Positions 1 through 5,603 of a stretch of 5,603 bases of DNA are shown here, one piece after another. How positions within the stretch are numbered: the stretch's first letter is position 1; the number at the start of each line of letters is the position of its first letter. The notes beneath the pieces are model-generated. The model was not told the origin of the DNA and made no database searches. It was given only the letters and a program-made list of their open reading frames with translations. The position numbers were made by a program, and so were the translations under genes. Source of the stretch: Nitrosopumilaceae archaeon (lineage in GTDB: Archaea > Thermoproteota > Nitrososphaeria > Nitrososphaerales > Nitrosopumilaceae); contig DUJB01000028.1 in NCBI GenBank assembly GCA_013330055.1, positions 1-5,603 of the forward strand. The letters are read 5' to 3'.

Positions 1-12
1 GGTGCATTAATT

Positions 13-426
13 TTGAATATTGCAATTGTGACTGCAGAGTTTAACCAAGAAGTGACTTCAAAAATGCTCGATGTGGCACTTGAAAAAGCAAAAAGTCTCA
101 AACTAAACATAAAATTCAATTGTAAAGTTCCTGGTATATTCGATATGCCAATTTTGATTGATGCGTTATTACAAAAAAAAAATGTTGATGCTGTCGTAAC
201 ACTTGGAGCTGTGATAAAAGGACAAACAAAACATGATGAACTCATCGCAAATACAGTTGCTAGATCTCTAACAGAACTTGCCATAAAATACCAAAAACCA
301 GTCACTCTGGGCATTACAGGCCCAGGCATGACAGAAAGGCAGGCACAGACAAGAATTAGACCTGTGGCAGAAAGAGCCATAGAAGCTGCAGAAAAAATAG
401 CAAATCAGCTAGAAAGTATAAAATGA
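13..426 (+). CDS. ribH: 6,7-dimethyl-8-ribityllumazine synthase
   Basis: Lumazine synthase condenses 5-amino-6-ribitylaminouracil with 3,4-dihydroxy-2-butanone 4-phosphate, the penultimate step of riboflavin synthesis. It is cytosolic and in this family usually assembles into pentamers or larger shells. The 137 residues match the short archaeal form. Visible motifs are an N-terminal AEFN (8-11), VPGIFDMP (39-46), and GAVIKGQTKHDE (65-76), in which H74 fits the family's catalytic histidine. GITGPGMTERQAQTR (100-114) fits the phosphate-binding end. I chose the TTG start at 13 because the protein then begins like homologues, GGTG at 1-4 is a possible ribosome site, and a TAA at 8-10 in another frame may end an upstream gene. 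The frame is open to base 1, however, so a start outside the window cannot be excluded. The last codons overlap the next gene by 4 bases (ATGA), indicating an operon. Function is very secure; the start is less so. Confidence 0.93.
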   Translation: MNIAIVTAEFNQEVTSKMLDVALEKAKSLKLNIKFNCKVPGIFDMPILIDALLQKKNVDAVVTLGAVIKGQTKHDELIANTVARSLTELAIKYQKPVTLGITGPGMTERQAQTRIRPVAERAIEAAEKIANQLESIK

Positions 427-1172
427 TCCAGCTTACTATCATTAAAATAACAGGATACGGACCGTGGACACTTACTCTTGGAAGTGATAGAGAACACAAA
501 CTCCAGATACTTCAATCCTCTTTATACAAAGAAATGCAAAAACTCTTCTCAGAAAAAAATTGTCTTGTTTTTGCTAATAGGTTTGATGAGTTATTTGTAA
601 TTACAAACGGCCTTTCTCTAAATGATCATATGGAAATTCAGAAGAAATTAAAAGATTCATTTGAACTCGAATTTTCGATGACTATAGGATATGGGCAGTC
701 TCCATTTGATGCAAATCTTCAAGCAGATAACGCAAGAAAATCAAAGACTATCTTAAACAAAGAACTTGACATATTTGGTTTTGTGGATGGAAAATCAGAA
801 CAAACAGTAAGCATAATTCACATGGACATCGATGGATCTACATCCATATCTGCAAAAAAATCACCATATGAAATTTCTTCGTTAATATTCAAATTATATT
901 CTGAAATGTCAGAATTCTTCCTAATACAAAATTCACTCACATTCTTTATGGGCGGAGATAATTTCATGATTATTTCATCTTCAACTGCAAAAGAAAACGT
1001 AACAAAATTTTTGGAACTAATAGAAAAAAAATATGGTGTTTCTATGAATTGTGGAATAGGAACTGCAAGGACAGCACGAGAAGCTGCTAATCTTGCAACA
1101 AAATCCCTTGATACCATACGAGAAATGAGGGATTCTGGCAAAAAACAGCGAGTGCTTGAGCTGACATGCTGA
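423..1172 (+). CDS. arfA: GTP cyclohydrolase III (archaeal riboflavin first enzyme)
   Basis: ArfA opens GTP to 2-amino-5-formylamino-6-ribosylamino-4(3H)-pyrimidinone 5'-phosphate (FAPy) plus pyrophosphate, the committing step of archaeal riboflavin (and, where present, F420) synthesis. Unlike bacterial RibA it leaves the formyl group on. The 249 residues agree with the family (about 230-270). The start MIQLTIIKITGYGPWT resembles Methanocaldococcus GCH III as I remember it. Further landmarks are NRFDELFVITNG (52-63), HMDIDGS (133-139), GGDNFM (177-182) and GIGTARTAREAANLAT (211-226). The protein has two ferredoxin-like halves; HMDID and GGDN in the second half fit the metal/triphosphate site shared with nucleotide cyclases and GGDEF palms. 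The first half has Thr at position 10, where I recall an Asp in methanogen homologues. It overlaps ribH by 4 bases and the amidohydrolase by 7, so translation is probably coupled. No strong Shine-Dalgarno is visible. Confidence 0.92.
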   Translation: MIQLTIIKITGYGPWTLTLGSDREHKLQILQSSLYKEMQKLFSEKNCLVFANRFDELFVITNGLSLNDHMEIQKKLKDSFELEFSMTIGYGQSPFDANLQADNARKSKTILNKELDIFGFVDGKSEQTVSIIHMDIDGSTSISAKKSPYEISSLIFKLYSEMSEFFLIQNSLTFFMGGDNFMIISSSTAKENVTKFLELIEKKYGVSMNCGIGTARTAREAANLATKSLDTIREMRDSGKKQRVLELTC

Positions 1173-2359
1173 TAAAAAATATCAGTGTGCTTTACGGCAG
1201 AGAACTAGAGTATATCCAACACACAAACATTCGTATTTCTGGTCAATTTTTTGATAAACTAGACACTACTCTCAAACCAGTACAAAAAGAAGAAGTTCAT
1301 GACTGTGAAGGATTTTTAGTAATTCCGGGATTTGTTAATGCTCACACTCATGTAGGTGATTCAATAGCAAAAGATATTGGTATAGAGTATGGAGTAGAAA
1401 GAAAAATTCATCCAGTTATGGGATTTAAACAAAAGATTTTGCAAAATACTAAACCATCACATCTTACTAGTTTTATCAGAAATTCATGCATTTCTATGAT
1501 GAAAAAAGGAATAACAACCTTTGTTGATTTCAGAGAAGGAGGACTTGAAGGAATAGATATCTTGCAAAAGGCAATATCTAATCTTCCTATAAGATCCATT
1601 ATTCTAGGTAGAATAGATTATTATCAAGGCCGCAAACAAATTAAAAAAAACACATCATTACCTGACTCTAAAAAGAATGAACTTTTTACACTATTACAAA
1701 AATGCGATGGACTTGGAATAAGTGGTCCAAATGAAAACAGCAATCCAGTACTAAGATATTATTCTCAAACCAAAAAACTAAGAGCAATTCATTCCGCAGA
1801 AACAATTGAAAGTTGTGAAATTTCAAAAAAAACAACAGGAAAAACAGAAACTCAAAGAGCTATGATCTTAAAACCGCATTTTTTAATTCATATGACACAC
1901 GCATCAAAAAAAGATCTTCTACTTGCTTCAAAAAATAAAACAAGTATTGTCGTTTGTCCTAGGGCCAATGCTTCTCTCGCAGAAGGAATTCCTGATCTAA
2001 ATTTAATGATTCAAAGTGGATGTAACATAACCATAGGGACAGATAATGTTATGATTAACTCACCAGACATGTTTAGGGAAATGGACTATCTCTGGAAAGT
2101 CTCTATGGGTACACAAAAAAAGAGAGTTTCTCCAAAATCTATACTAAAAATGGCTACAGTAAATGCAGGAAATATGCTTCAAAATAAAAAACTGGGTTCA
2201 ATTCAACCGAATAATTTAGCAGACTGTATTTTCATAGATAAACATGAAATAGATTTAGAACCAATGCATGATCCATACGCTTCAATTGTACATAGGGCAT
2301 CTGAAACCGTAATCAAAGCAGTAATGATTGGTGGTAAAATAGTACATGGTAAGATCTAG
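1166..2359 (+). CDS. metal-dependent amidohydrolase/deaminase-like protein; candidate archaeal riboflavin deaminase
   Basis: Amidohydrolase superfamily, closest in motif style to the ATZ/TRZ, guanine deaminase and S-adenosylhomocysteine deaminase branch; 397 residues, about the usual length. A small N-terminal beta domain leads into PGFVNAHTH (54-62), giving metal ligands H60 and H62. Others in order are IHSAE (208-212), with ligand H209 and general acid/base E212; IHMTH (241-245), with H242 where the family usually has His-Cys; and IGTDN (290-294), with D293. The C-terminal end (LGSIQPNNLADCIFID, 343-358) is the family's closing beta-sandwich signature. All catalytic positions are intact, so it should be active. 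It overlaps arfA by 7 bases and arfC by 14. Removing the 2-amino group of a 2-amino-4-oxopyrimidine is chemically like guanine deamination, so I infer that it acts as the missing deaminase on the ArfC product, or on the ArfB product if order varies. Alternatives are deformylation in place of ArfB, or an unrelated nucleoside deaminase. Family is secure; substrate is inference. Confidence 0.88.
   Translation: MLIKNISVLYGRELEYIQHTNIRISGQFFDKLDTTLKPVQKEEVHDCEGFLVIPGFVNAHTHVGDSIAKDIGIEYGVERKIHPVMGFKQKILQNTKPSHLTSFIRNSCISMMKKGITTFVDFREGGLEGIDILQKAISNLPIRSIILGRIDYYQGRKQIKKNTSLPDSKKNELFTLLQKCDGLGISGPNENSNPVLRYYSQTKKLRAIHSAETIESCEISKKTTGKTETQRAMILKPHFLIHMTHASKKDLLLASKNKTSIVVCPRANASLAEGIPDLNLMIQSGCNITIGTDNVMINSPDMFREMDYLWKVSMGTQKKRVSPKSILKMATVNAGNMLQNKKLGSIQPNNLADCIFIDKHEIDLEPMHDPYASIVHRASETVIKAVMIGGKIVHGKI
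2330..2335 (+). promoter_or_regulatory. possible ribosome binding site for arfC
   Basis: GGTGGT lies 10 bases before the ATG at 2346, inside the end of the amidohydrolase gene. GGTG matches part of the archaeal anti-Shine-Dalgarno complement (GGAGGTGAT). It supports the ATG at 2346, the first in-frame start, and implies re-initiation or coupling across the 14-base overlap. It also encodes conserved-looking glycines of the upstream protein, so the match may be coincidental. Confidence 0.35.
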
Positions 2360-2999
2360 ACCATATGTAATACTCAGTGCAGCAATAAGCTTAGATGGAA
2401 AAATAGCAACGAAAACTGGAGATTCTCGACTATCTTCAAGAGAAGATCTTGTAAGAGTACATAAACTTAGGTCAAATGTAGATGCAGTATTAATTGGAAA
2501 ACATACAATGATAATAGATAATCCTTACTTAACAGTAAGATATGTGAAGGGAAAAAATCCTGTCAGAATAATTTTAGATTCTAATGGTTATATAAAATCT
2601 AATTCTAAAATAATTCAAACATGCAGAAAAATTCCGACAATAATTGCTGTATCTGAAAAGATTTCTGAAAAAAATATTAGTAGATTACAGCGGTATGGAC
2701 TTGAAGTAATAAAATGTGGTCATAAAAACATCAACGTGAAAAAATTATTATATATTCTAAAAAAGAAAAATATTAAAAAACTCTTAGTTGAAGGTGGTGG
2801 AACAACGAACTGGTCATTTTTCAAAGATGGTCTTGTTGATGAAATTATAGTAACACTTACACCCTTCATACTTGGGGGTAAGAATGCAATTTCATTAATA
2901 GAAGGAGATGGTTTTGGTAAAATCTCAAAATCCTGTTCCCTTAAACTAAAAAATATACATCGTCTAAAAAATGAGTTAGTACTTAGATATACCGTTTAG
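2346..2999 (+). CDS. arfC: 2,5-diamino-6-ribosylamino-pyrimidinone 5'-phosphate reductase (RibD C-terminal type)
   Basis: ArfC uses NAD(P)H to reduce the ribosyl side chain of the diaminopyrimidinone phosphate to ribityl. In archaea, as in fungi, reduction comes before deamination. The 217 residues form a single dihydrofolate-reductase-like domain, matching the archaeal enzyme. Visible motifs are PYVILSAAISLDGKIAT (6-22), DSRLSSREDLVRVHKLRSNV (26-45), VLIGKHTMIIDNPYLTVR (48-65), with D59-P60 typical of the family, LVEGGGTTNWSFF (147-159), the cofactor glycine loop, and LVDEIIVTLTPFILGGK (163-179). The cytidine-deaminase-like half of bacterial RibD is absent, so the deaminase must be another protein; the overlapping upstream amidohydrolase is the obvious nearby candidate. 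Its TAG stop overlaps the stop codon of tfe on the other strand, leaving no intergenic terminator. The lysine-rich, AT-rich coding matches its neighbours. Confidence 0.92.
   Translation: MVRSRPYVILSAAISLDGKIATKTGDSRLSSREDLVRVHKLRSNVDAVLIGKHTMIIDNPYLTVRYVKGKNPVRIILDSNGYIKSNSKIIQTCRKIPTIIAVSEKISEKNISRLQRYGLEVIKCGHKNINVKKLLYILKKKNIKKLLVEGGGTTNWSFFKDGLVDEIIVTLTPFILGGKNAISLIEGDGFGKISKSCSLKLKNIHRLKNELVLRYTV
2948..2971 (-). terminator. possible T-run terminator for the tfe transcript
   Basis: Two runs of six T on the - strand (2966-2971 and 2948-2953) lie 25-50 bases past the tfe stop codon, inside the 3' end of arfC. Archaeal RNA polymerase often stops at T-rich tracts without a hairpin, and there is no free intergenic DNA. 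These bases also encode lysine and asparagine codons of arfC, so the runs may only reflect AT-rich coding. Confidence 0.28.
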
Positions 3000-3508
3000 T
3001 GTTTTAGATCCTCATGTAACTCATCAATTTTATATTGAAGTGCTTTCTTGAGTTTATCATTTTTTATTATATTTACAAGCTTTCCACAAGTAGGACATTT
3101 GAAAGACAAATCCAATGCCTTCTCAAATGTAAGTTTTGTACAGTCTTCATTTCCACAATGATAAAATTCAGCAGAACTTTCATAATCTAATCTTTGTTGT
3201 AGCCTTTCAGTAATTTTCTTTTTTTGGTTTTCTATGAAGTTATCTACCTCATCCTTTCGTGCACGCCATCGATAAACAAACCAACCCTTTTTTTCATCTT
3301 TTACTCTGATGCCTGTGATCAGAGCCTTTCCAAAAAGATCGTATAACACTTTTCTTACTATATTTATTCTCAGACCAGTAGAGCTGGCAATTTCTTCGTC
3401 AGTAGCATCTTCTGTATTTAAAAGTGAGCGAGCAACTTTAAGATATTCGTCCCCGCCGATCAAAGCTGCTATTTTTACAAAAGGATCTTCATGACTAGTT
3501 GTCATCAT
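2996..3508 (-). CDS. tfe: transcription initiation factor E, alpha subunit
   Basis: TFE is the archaeal relative of eukaryotic TFIIE-alpha; it binds RNA polymerase at the clamp and stalk and helps open promoter DNA. The 170 residues fit the family. An N-terminal winged helix (about 10-85) contains DATDEEIASSTGLRINIVRKV (34-54) and GWFVYRWRARKDEVD (75-89). A charged helical linker (about 90-112) follows, then a zinc ribbon with C118, C123, C138 and C141, and a charged C-terminal helix. The first cysteine pair is CX4C, where I recall CX2C in other archaea and in TFIIE. Two ATG codons begin the frame (3508 and 3505). A TATA-like box centred 26 bases before the second favours 3505 if the transcript is leaderless. 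It lies 23 bases after trm56 on the same strand and its stop overlaps that of convergent arfC by 4 bases. Confidence 0.92.
   Translation of the reverse strand: MMTTSHEDPFVKIAALIGGDEYLKVARSLLNTEDATDEEIASSTGLRINIVRKVLYDLFGKALITGIRVKDEKKGWFVYRWRARKDEVDNFIENQKKKITERLQQRLDYESSAEFYHCGNEDCTKLTFEKALDLSFKCPTCGKLVNIIKNDKLKKALQYKIDELHEDLKH
3060..3065 (+). terminator. possible T-run terminator for the riboflavin operon
   Basis: A run of six T on the + strand about 60 bases past the arfC stop, followed by more T/A-rich sequence, is the first plausible stop for the + transcript. Longer runs of seven T occur further on at 3219-3225 and 3288-3294. All lie inside tfe, where they encode lysines on the other strand, so they may have no role in termination. 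Confidence 0.2.
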
Positions 3509-3526
3509 CGTCTTTGGTTCAGAATC

Positions 3527-3535
3527 TATATTTAA
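3527..3535 (-). promoter_or_regulatory. TATA-like box before tfe
   Basis: On the - strand the sequence TTAAATATA overlaps the trm56 stop codon. Its centre (3531) is 26 bases from the A of the ATG at 3505, the usual archaeal distance between TATA box and start site. That would make a leaderless tfe mRNA beginning at the second of the two ATGs. No Shine-Dalgarno is visible in the 23-base gap, which fits. AT-rich DNA yields such boxes by chance, and no clear BRE purine element precedes it. Confidence 0.4.
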
Positions 3536-4059
3536 TCAATTGTTTTATCTAATACTTTTTTTCCTTGTTTAGTAGGAACAATTTCCTTCCGAGCATTTTC
3601 ATGTTTCTTAAGAAATTGTCTTCCTTGCAAAATTCTGTCTAATAATACTGCCAATGCACTAATCTCGGAATGAGGTTGATTGCCAACAGCCACATTATAA
3701 TCTGCTAGGTCATATACCTCACGCGGAACTTTCTCTGCTCCTACAACAATGAGGATCTGTTCTTCTTGTTTCAACTTATCTGTTACAGAATCAATGTTTT
3801 CACCATACATTGTTAAATGAACAATTTTGAAGGAATTCTGCTTTGATTTTAGAACTTTTTTCCAGTTATTTATGATTTCTACTTCAAAGGTACCTCCCCA
3901 CGTTTTGTTTACATTAGATATTGTTTTCTTGATTTCTGGGTTGACTTCCTGCATAAGTATTTTAGAAGCTCCAAAAGCTCTTGAAACAAGCGCAACATGT
4001 GTTGTTACTCTATCGTCACGCACTAGTCTCTGACCTATTCTTAACACTTCAATCTTCAT
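3532..4059 (-). CDS. trm56: tRNA (cytidine(56)-2'-O)-methyltransferase, aTrm56
   Basis: aTrm56 uses S-adenosylmethionine to methylate the 2'-OH of C56 in the T-loop of tRNA, an archaeal modification that strengthens the tRNA elbow. It is a SPOUT-class enzyme with a C-terminal trefoil knot and normally works as a dimer. The 175 residues agree with the family. Visible landmarks are [20 protein letters not shown] (4-23), HLTMYG (81-86), the knot strand [20 protein letters not shown] (102-121), and [20 protein letters not shown] (122-141), which together form the methyl-donor pocket. The lysine-rich tail (from about 150) is typical. The ATG at 4059 gives the family's usual N-terminus and overlaps the end of hflX by 11 bases, so the two are very likely co-transcribed and translationally coupled. 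No ribosome site is evident. Some archaea use a box C/D guide RNA for this position; here the protein enzyme is present. Confidence 0.93.
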   Translation of the reverse strand: MKIEVLRIGQRLVRDDRVTTHVALVSRAFGASKILMQEVNPEIKKTISNVNKTWGGTFEVEIINNWKKVLKSKQNSFKIVHLTMYGENIDSVTDKLKQEEQILIVVGAEKVPREVYDLADYNVAVGNQPHSEISALAVLLDRILQGRQFLKKHENARKEIVPTKQGKKVLDKTID

Positions 4060-5176
4060 AATTAATCTTAAATTCTGATTGTTGTGGTTTCAATTTTTCA
4101 GTCACTATCGGTTTACTTTCTAAAATAATTAACAGAAGATCCTTTAGTTGTAAAATATTTTGTTTTGTTACTGCGGAGATAGGAAGCCATTTTTTGTTTT
4201 CTTTTAATCCCAGATAATCTACTTTTTCTATAATTTCGTCTGCTATTACAAGATCTGATTTATTTAACACAAAAACTATTTTGTCCTGGTCTACACCAAG
4301 TTCTTCCAATGTGCCTATACAACTTCTGAATTTCTTTTTTAATTCAAAAATGGGATCACTTATGTCAATTACAAGTATCACCACATCTGTGTAGATAAGT
4401 TCCTCAAGTGTAGATTTGAAAGCTTCAATCATATACGCAGGAAGTCTGCTTATGAATCCGACAGTATCTGATATTAGAACCTCAGTTTTTGAAAGTTTGA
4501 TTTTTCGTGTTGTTGTAGAAAGGGTTGTGAAGAGCTTTACATTCTCTTCTTGTTTCTCACCTGTTAAAGCATTAAAAAGAGTAGTCTTTCCAGCTGACGT
4601 ATAGCCAGCTAAAGAGATAGTTTTGAATCCTATCCTGTCTCTACCTTGTCTATGTAATGCGCGTTGTTTTCCAGCTTTTTCCAGTTTTGACTTGATAGCA
4701 GTCATTCTGTTTTTGATATCGTTGAAATAAACATCAACTTCGAATTTACCAATTCCCATGAAACCAGGCTGTTCTCCCATTTTGGCCAATCTGACTTTTT
4801 CCTTTGCATGTGACATTTCATATCTTAGTTGTGCCATCTTTACCTGTAATTTTGATTCTGAACTTGTTGCATTACGATCAAATATCTCAAGAATTAAAGA
4901 TTCTCTATCCATTATGTTGATTTTTAGCTTGGAAGCAAGGTTGTAGTTCTGACTTGGCTTGAGATATTCATCAAAAATTATGACATCTGGTTTTGTTGAT
5001 TTTATTAATTCGTTTAATTCCTCCACCTTTCCTTCACCTATGCCAAATTTTGCTTTGTTAAGAAATTTCTGCTTGATTATTTTGAAAACTTGGTATCCTG
5101 CTGATTCACAAAGGGCAAGGGCCTCTTTTACAATGTCTTCTCTATCATAAGTGATTAGGATTGCCAAACTTTTCAT
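4049..5176 (-). CDS. hflX: GTPase HflX
   Basis: HflX is a translational GTPase of the Obg-HflX group that binds the large ribosomal subunit; bacterial HflX splits stalled or stressed ribosomes. The archaeal role is less well defined. The 375 residues are full length. The N-terminal HflX domain shows [10 protein letters not shown] (45-54) and [16 protein letters not shown] (65-80). A helical linker (about 108-175) contains [17 protein letters not shown] (132-148) and the basic RQGRDR (176-181). The G domain has G1 GYTSAGKTT (191-199), switch I around TTLSTTTRK (217-225), G3 DTVGF (237-241) followed by [18 protein letters not shown] (242-259), G4 NKSD (305-308) and G5 SA (334-335). Switch I reads LSTTTR where bacterial HflX usually has LDPTTR. 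All nucleotide-binding motifs are intact. It lies 25 bases after the phoU-like gene and overlaps trm56 by 11 bases. Confidence 0.95.
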   Translation of the reverse strand: MKSLAILITYDREDIVKEALALCESAGYQVFKIIKQKFLNKAKFGIGEGKVEELNELIKSTKPDVIIFDEYLKPSQNYNLASKLKINIMDRESLILEIFDRNATSSESKLQVKMAQLRYEMSHAKEKVRLAKMGEQPGFMGIGKFEVDVYFNDIKNRMTAIKSKLEKAGKQRALHRQGRDRIGFKTISLAGYTSAGKTTLFNALTGEKQEENVKLFTTLSTTTRKIKLSKTEVLISDTVGFISRLPAYMIEAFKSTLEELIYTDVVILVIDISDPIFELKKKFRSCIGTLEELGVDQDKIVFVLNKSDLVIADEIIEKVDYLGLKENKKWLPISAVTKQNILQLKDLLLIILESKPIVTEKLKPQQSEFKINYED

Positions 5177-5201
5177 GTTTTAAAAGTGATACATTCGTGT
5201 C

Positions 5202-5603
5202 TTATTGCTTTCGCAAAGTTTTCTCTATTGTCATATTCATGACTATTTCAGCTATATCACTTGCATATTCTGAAATTCTTCGTATGTTTTCCACCATTCT
5301 TCTTACACGATAAACTTCTTCATCATCCCTTAACGATTTGATGCTCTCAAATACCTTTTTTTCATATTTTGTAATATCAGCTGATTTTTGGATGGCAATT
5401 TCTGCTTGAGAAAAATCCTTCTTGAATAAAGAAAGACATGCCTCATCAAGGACTGATAAGGAAAAGTGGCTCATCTCACGAATTTCTACCATCACCGATT
5501 TTCTTACTGGTTTTTTGAACTCTAAAAGATCCTTTGCTATACCTACTGCATGATCCCCGACCCTTTCTATGTTTTTTACAATTACTCTGTATCCAAGACA
5601 ACT
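5202..5603 (-). CDS. phoU: PhoU-type protein, 5' end beyond the window
   Basis: The gene runs off the right edge; 133 C-terminal residues are visible. An internal GTG/ATG at 5495/5492 could look like a start, but the frame stays open upstream and reads NIERVGDHAVGIAKDLLEF (coding 5517-5573). This is the PhoU three-helix signature (ER.GD.A..IA), so the real gene is longer. A second, weaker repeat near the end, RRISEYASDIAEIV, keeps the E...D.A..I spacing of the second helical bundle. PhoU proteins are all-helical, bind iron or other metal clusters through E/D residues, and link phosphate supply to transporter and sensor activity. In archaea some carry an N-terminal AbrB-like DNA-binding domain; whether this one does cannot be seen. 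It is the most upstream - strand gene here and lies 25 bases before hflX, possibly in the same transcript. No transporter genes are visible. Confidence 0.85.
   Translation of the reverse strand, partial: SCLGYRVIVKNIERVGDHAVGIAKDLLEFKKPVRKSVMVEIREMSHFSLSVLDEACLSLFKKDFSQAEIAIQKSADITKYEKKVFESIKSLRDDEEVYRVRRMVENIRRISEYASDIAEIVMNMTIEKTLRKQ

Noticed and set aside
1..12. FMN riboswitch or operator for the riboflavin operon
   Set aside because: Too little upstream sequence is present and nothing resembling a structured leader or regulator site is visible.
832..847. Inverted repeat ATGGAT-ctac-ATCCAT inside arfA
   Set aside because: It is only a 6-base stem with a 4-base loop, and it falls in codons for the conserved HMDIDGSTS segment; chance is the simplest explanation.
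818..1141. 107-codon open frame on the - strand
   Set aside because: It lies wholly within arfA, whose motifs are unmistakable, and its translation shows no recognisable domain; it is a shadow of the real gene.
3309..4033. + strand open frames over tfe and trm56 (61 and 68 codons)
   Set aside because: They are antisense shadows of well-conserved - strand genes with no motif of their own.
5180..5188. TTTTAAAA box just before hflX as a promoter
   Set aside because: It lies only a few bases before the ATG; a start site about 26 bases downstream would fall inside hflX and remove its start codon.
5202..5495. A complete 97-residue small gene starting at GTG/ATG
   Set aside because: The frame remains open to the window edge and encodes the PhoU signature upstream of this point, so it is the tail of a longer gene.
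1..5603. CRISPR arrays, insertion sequences, tRNA or rRNA genes, defence systems
   Set aside because: No spaced direct repeats, transposase motifs, cloverleaf or rRNA-like stretches were seen, and coding genes fill nearly every base.

Overview
The window is AT-rich, with roughly a third G+C, and is packed with genes. It is archaeal: it carries a GTP cyclohydrolase III (ArfA) and an ArfC-type reductase (archaeal route to riboflavin), transcription factor E (TFE), the archaeal tRNA methyltransferase Trm56 and an archaeal-type HflX. The protein flavour, low G+C and gene set best fit an ammonia-oxidising archaeon of the Thaumarchaeota (Nitrososphaerota), probably Nitrosopumilus-like. That placement is recognition from memory, not a search.

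Left half, + strand (1-2999): four genes form a tightly packed run, ribH (lumazine synthase), arfA (GTP cyclohydrolase III), a metal-dependent amidohydrolase, and arfC (diaminopyrimidine reductase). Successive genes overlap by 4, 7 and 14 bases, so they are almost certainly one transcript. Three of the four are assigned riboflavin enzymes. The fourth, the amidohydrolase, sits between the first enzyme and the reductase. It keeps the zinc and catalytic residues of the guanine/adenosine-type deaminases. As far as I know, the deaminase step of archaeal riboflavin synthesis has no established enzyme, and ArfC here has no deaminase domain. This makes the amidohydrolase a strong candidate for the missing enzyme and the most interesting item in the window.

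Right half, - strand (2996-5603), in order of transcription: a phoU-type gene entering from the right edge, hflX (ribosome-associated GTPase), trm56 (tRNA C56 2'-O-methyltransferase) and tfe (transcription initiation factor E alpha). hflX and trm56 overlap by 11 bases; the other gaps are 23-25 bases. This is an information-processing cluster with PhoU upstream. A TATA-like box before tfe suggests that tfe also has its own, probably leaderless, promoter.

The two clusters converge at 2996-2999, where the stop codons of arfC and tfe overlap, leaving no intergenic space for terminators. T-runs lying inside the opposing genes are the only visible terminator candidates. I found no tRNA or rRNA genes, CRISPR arrays, insertion sequences or notable repeats. 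There is no gene-free stretch longer than about 25 bases.
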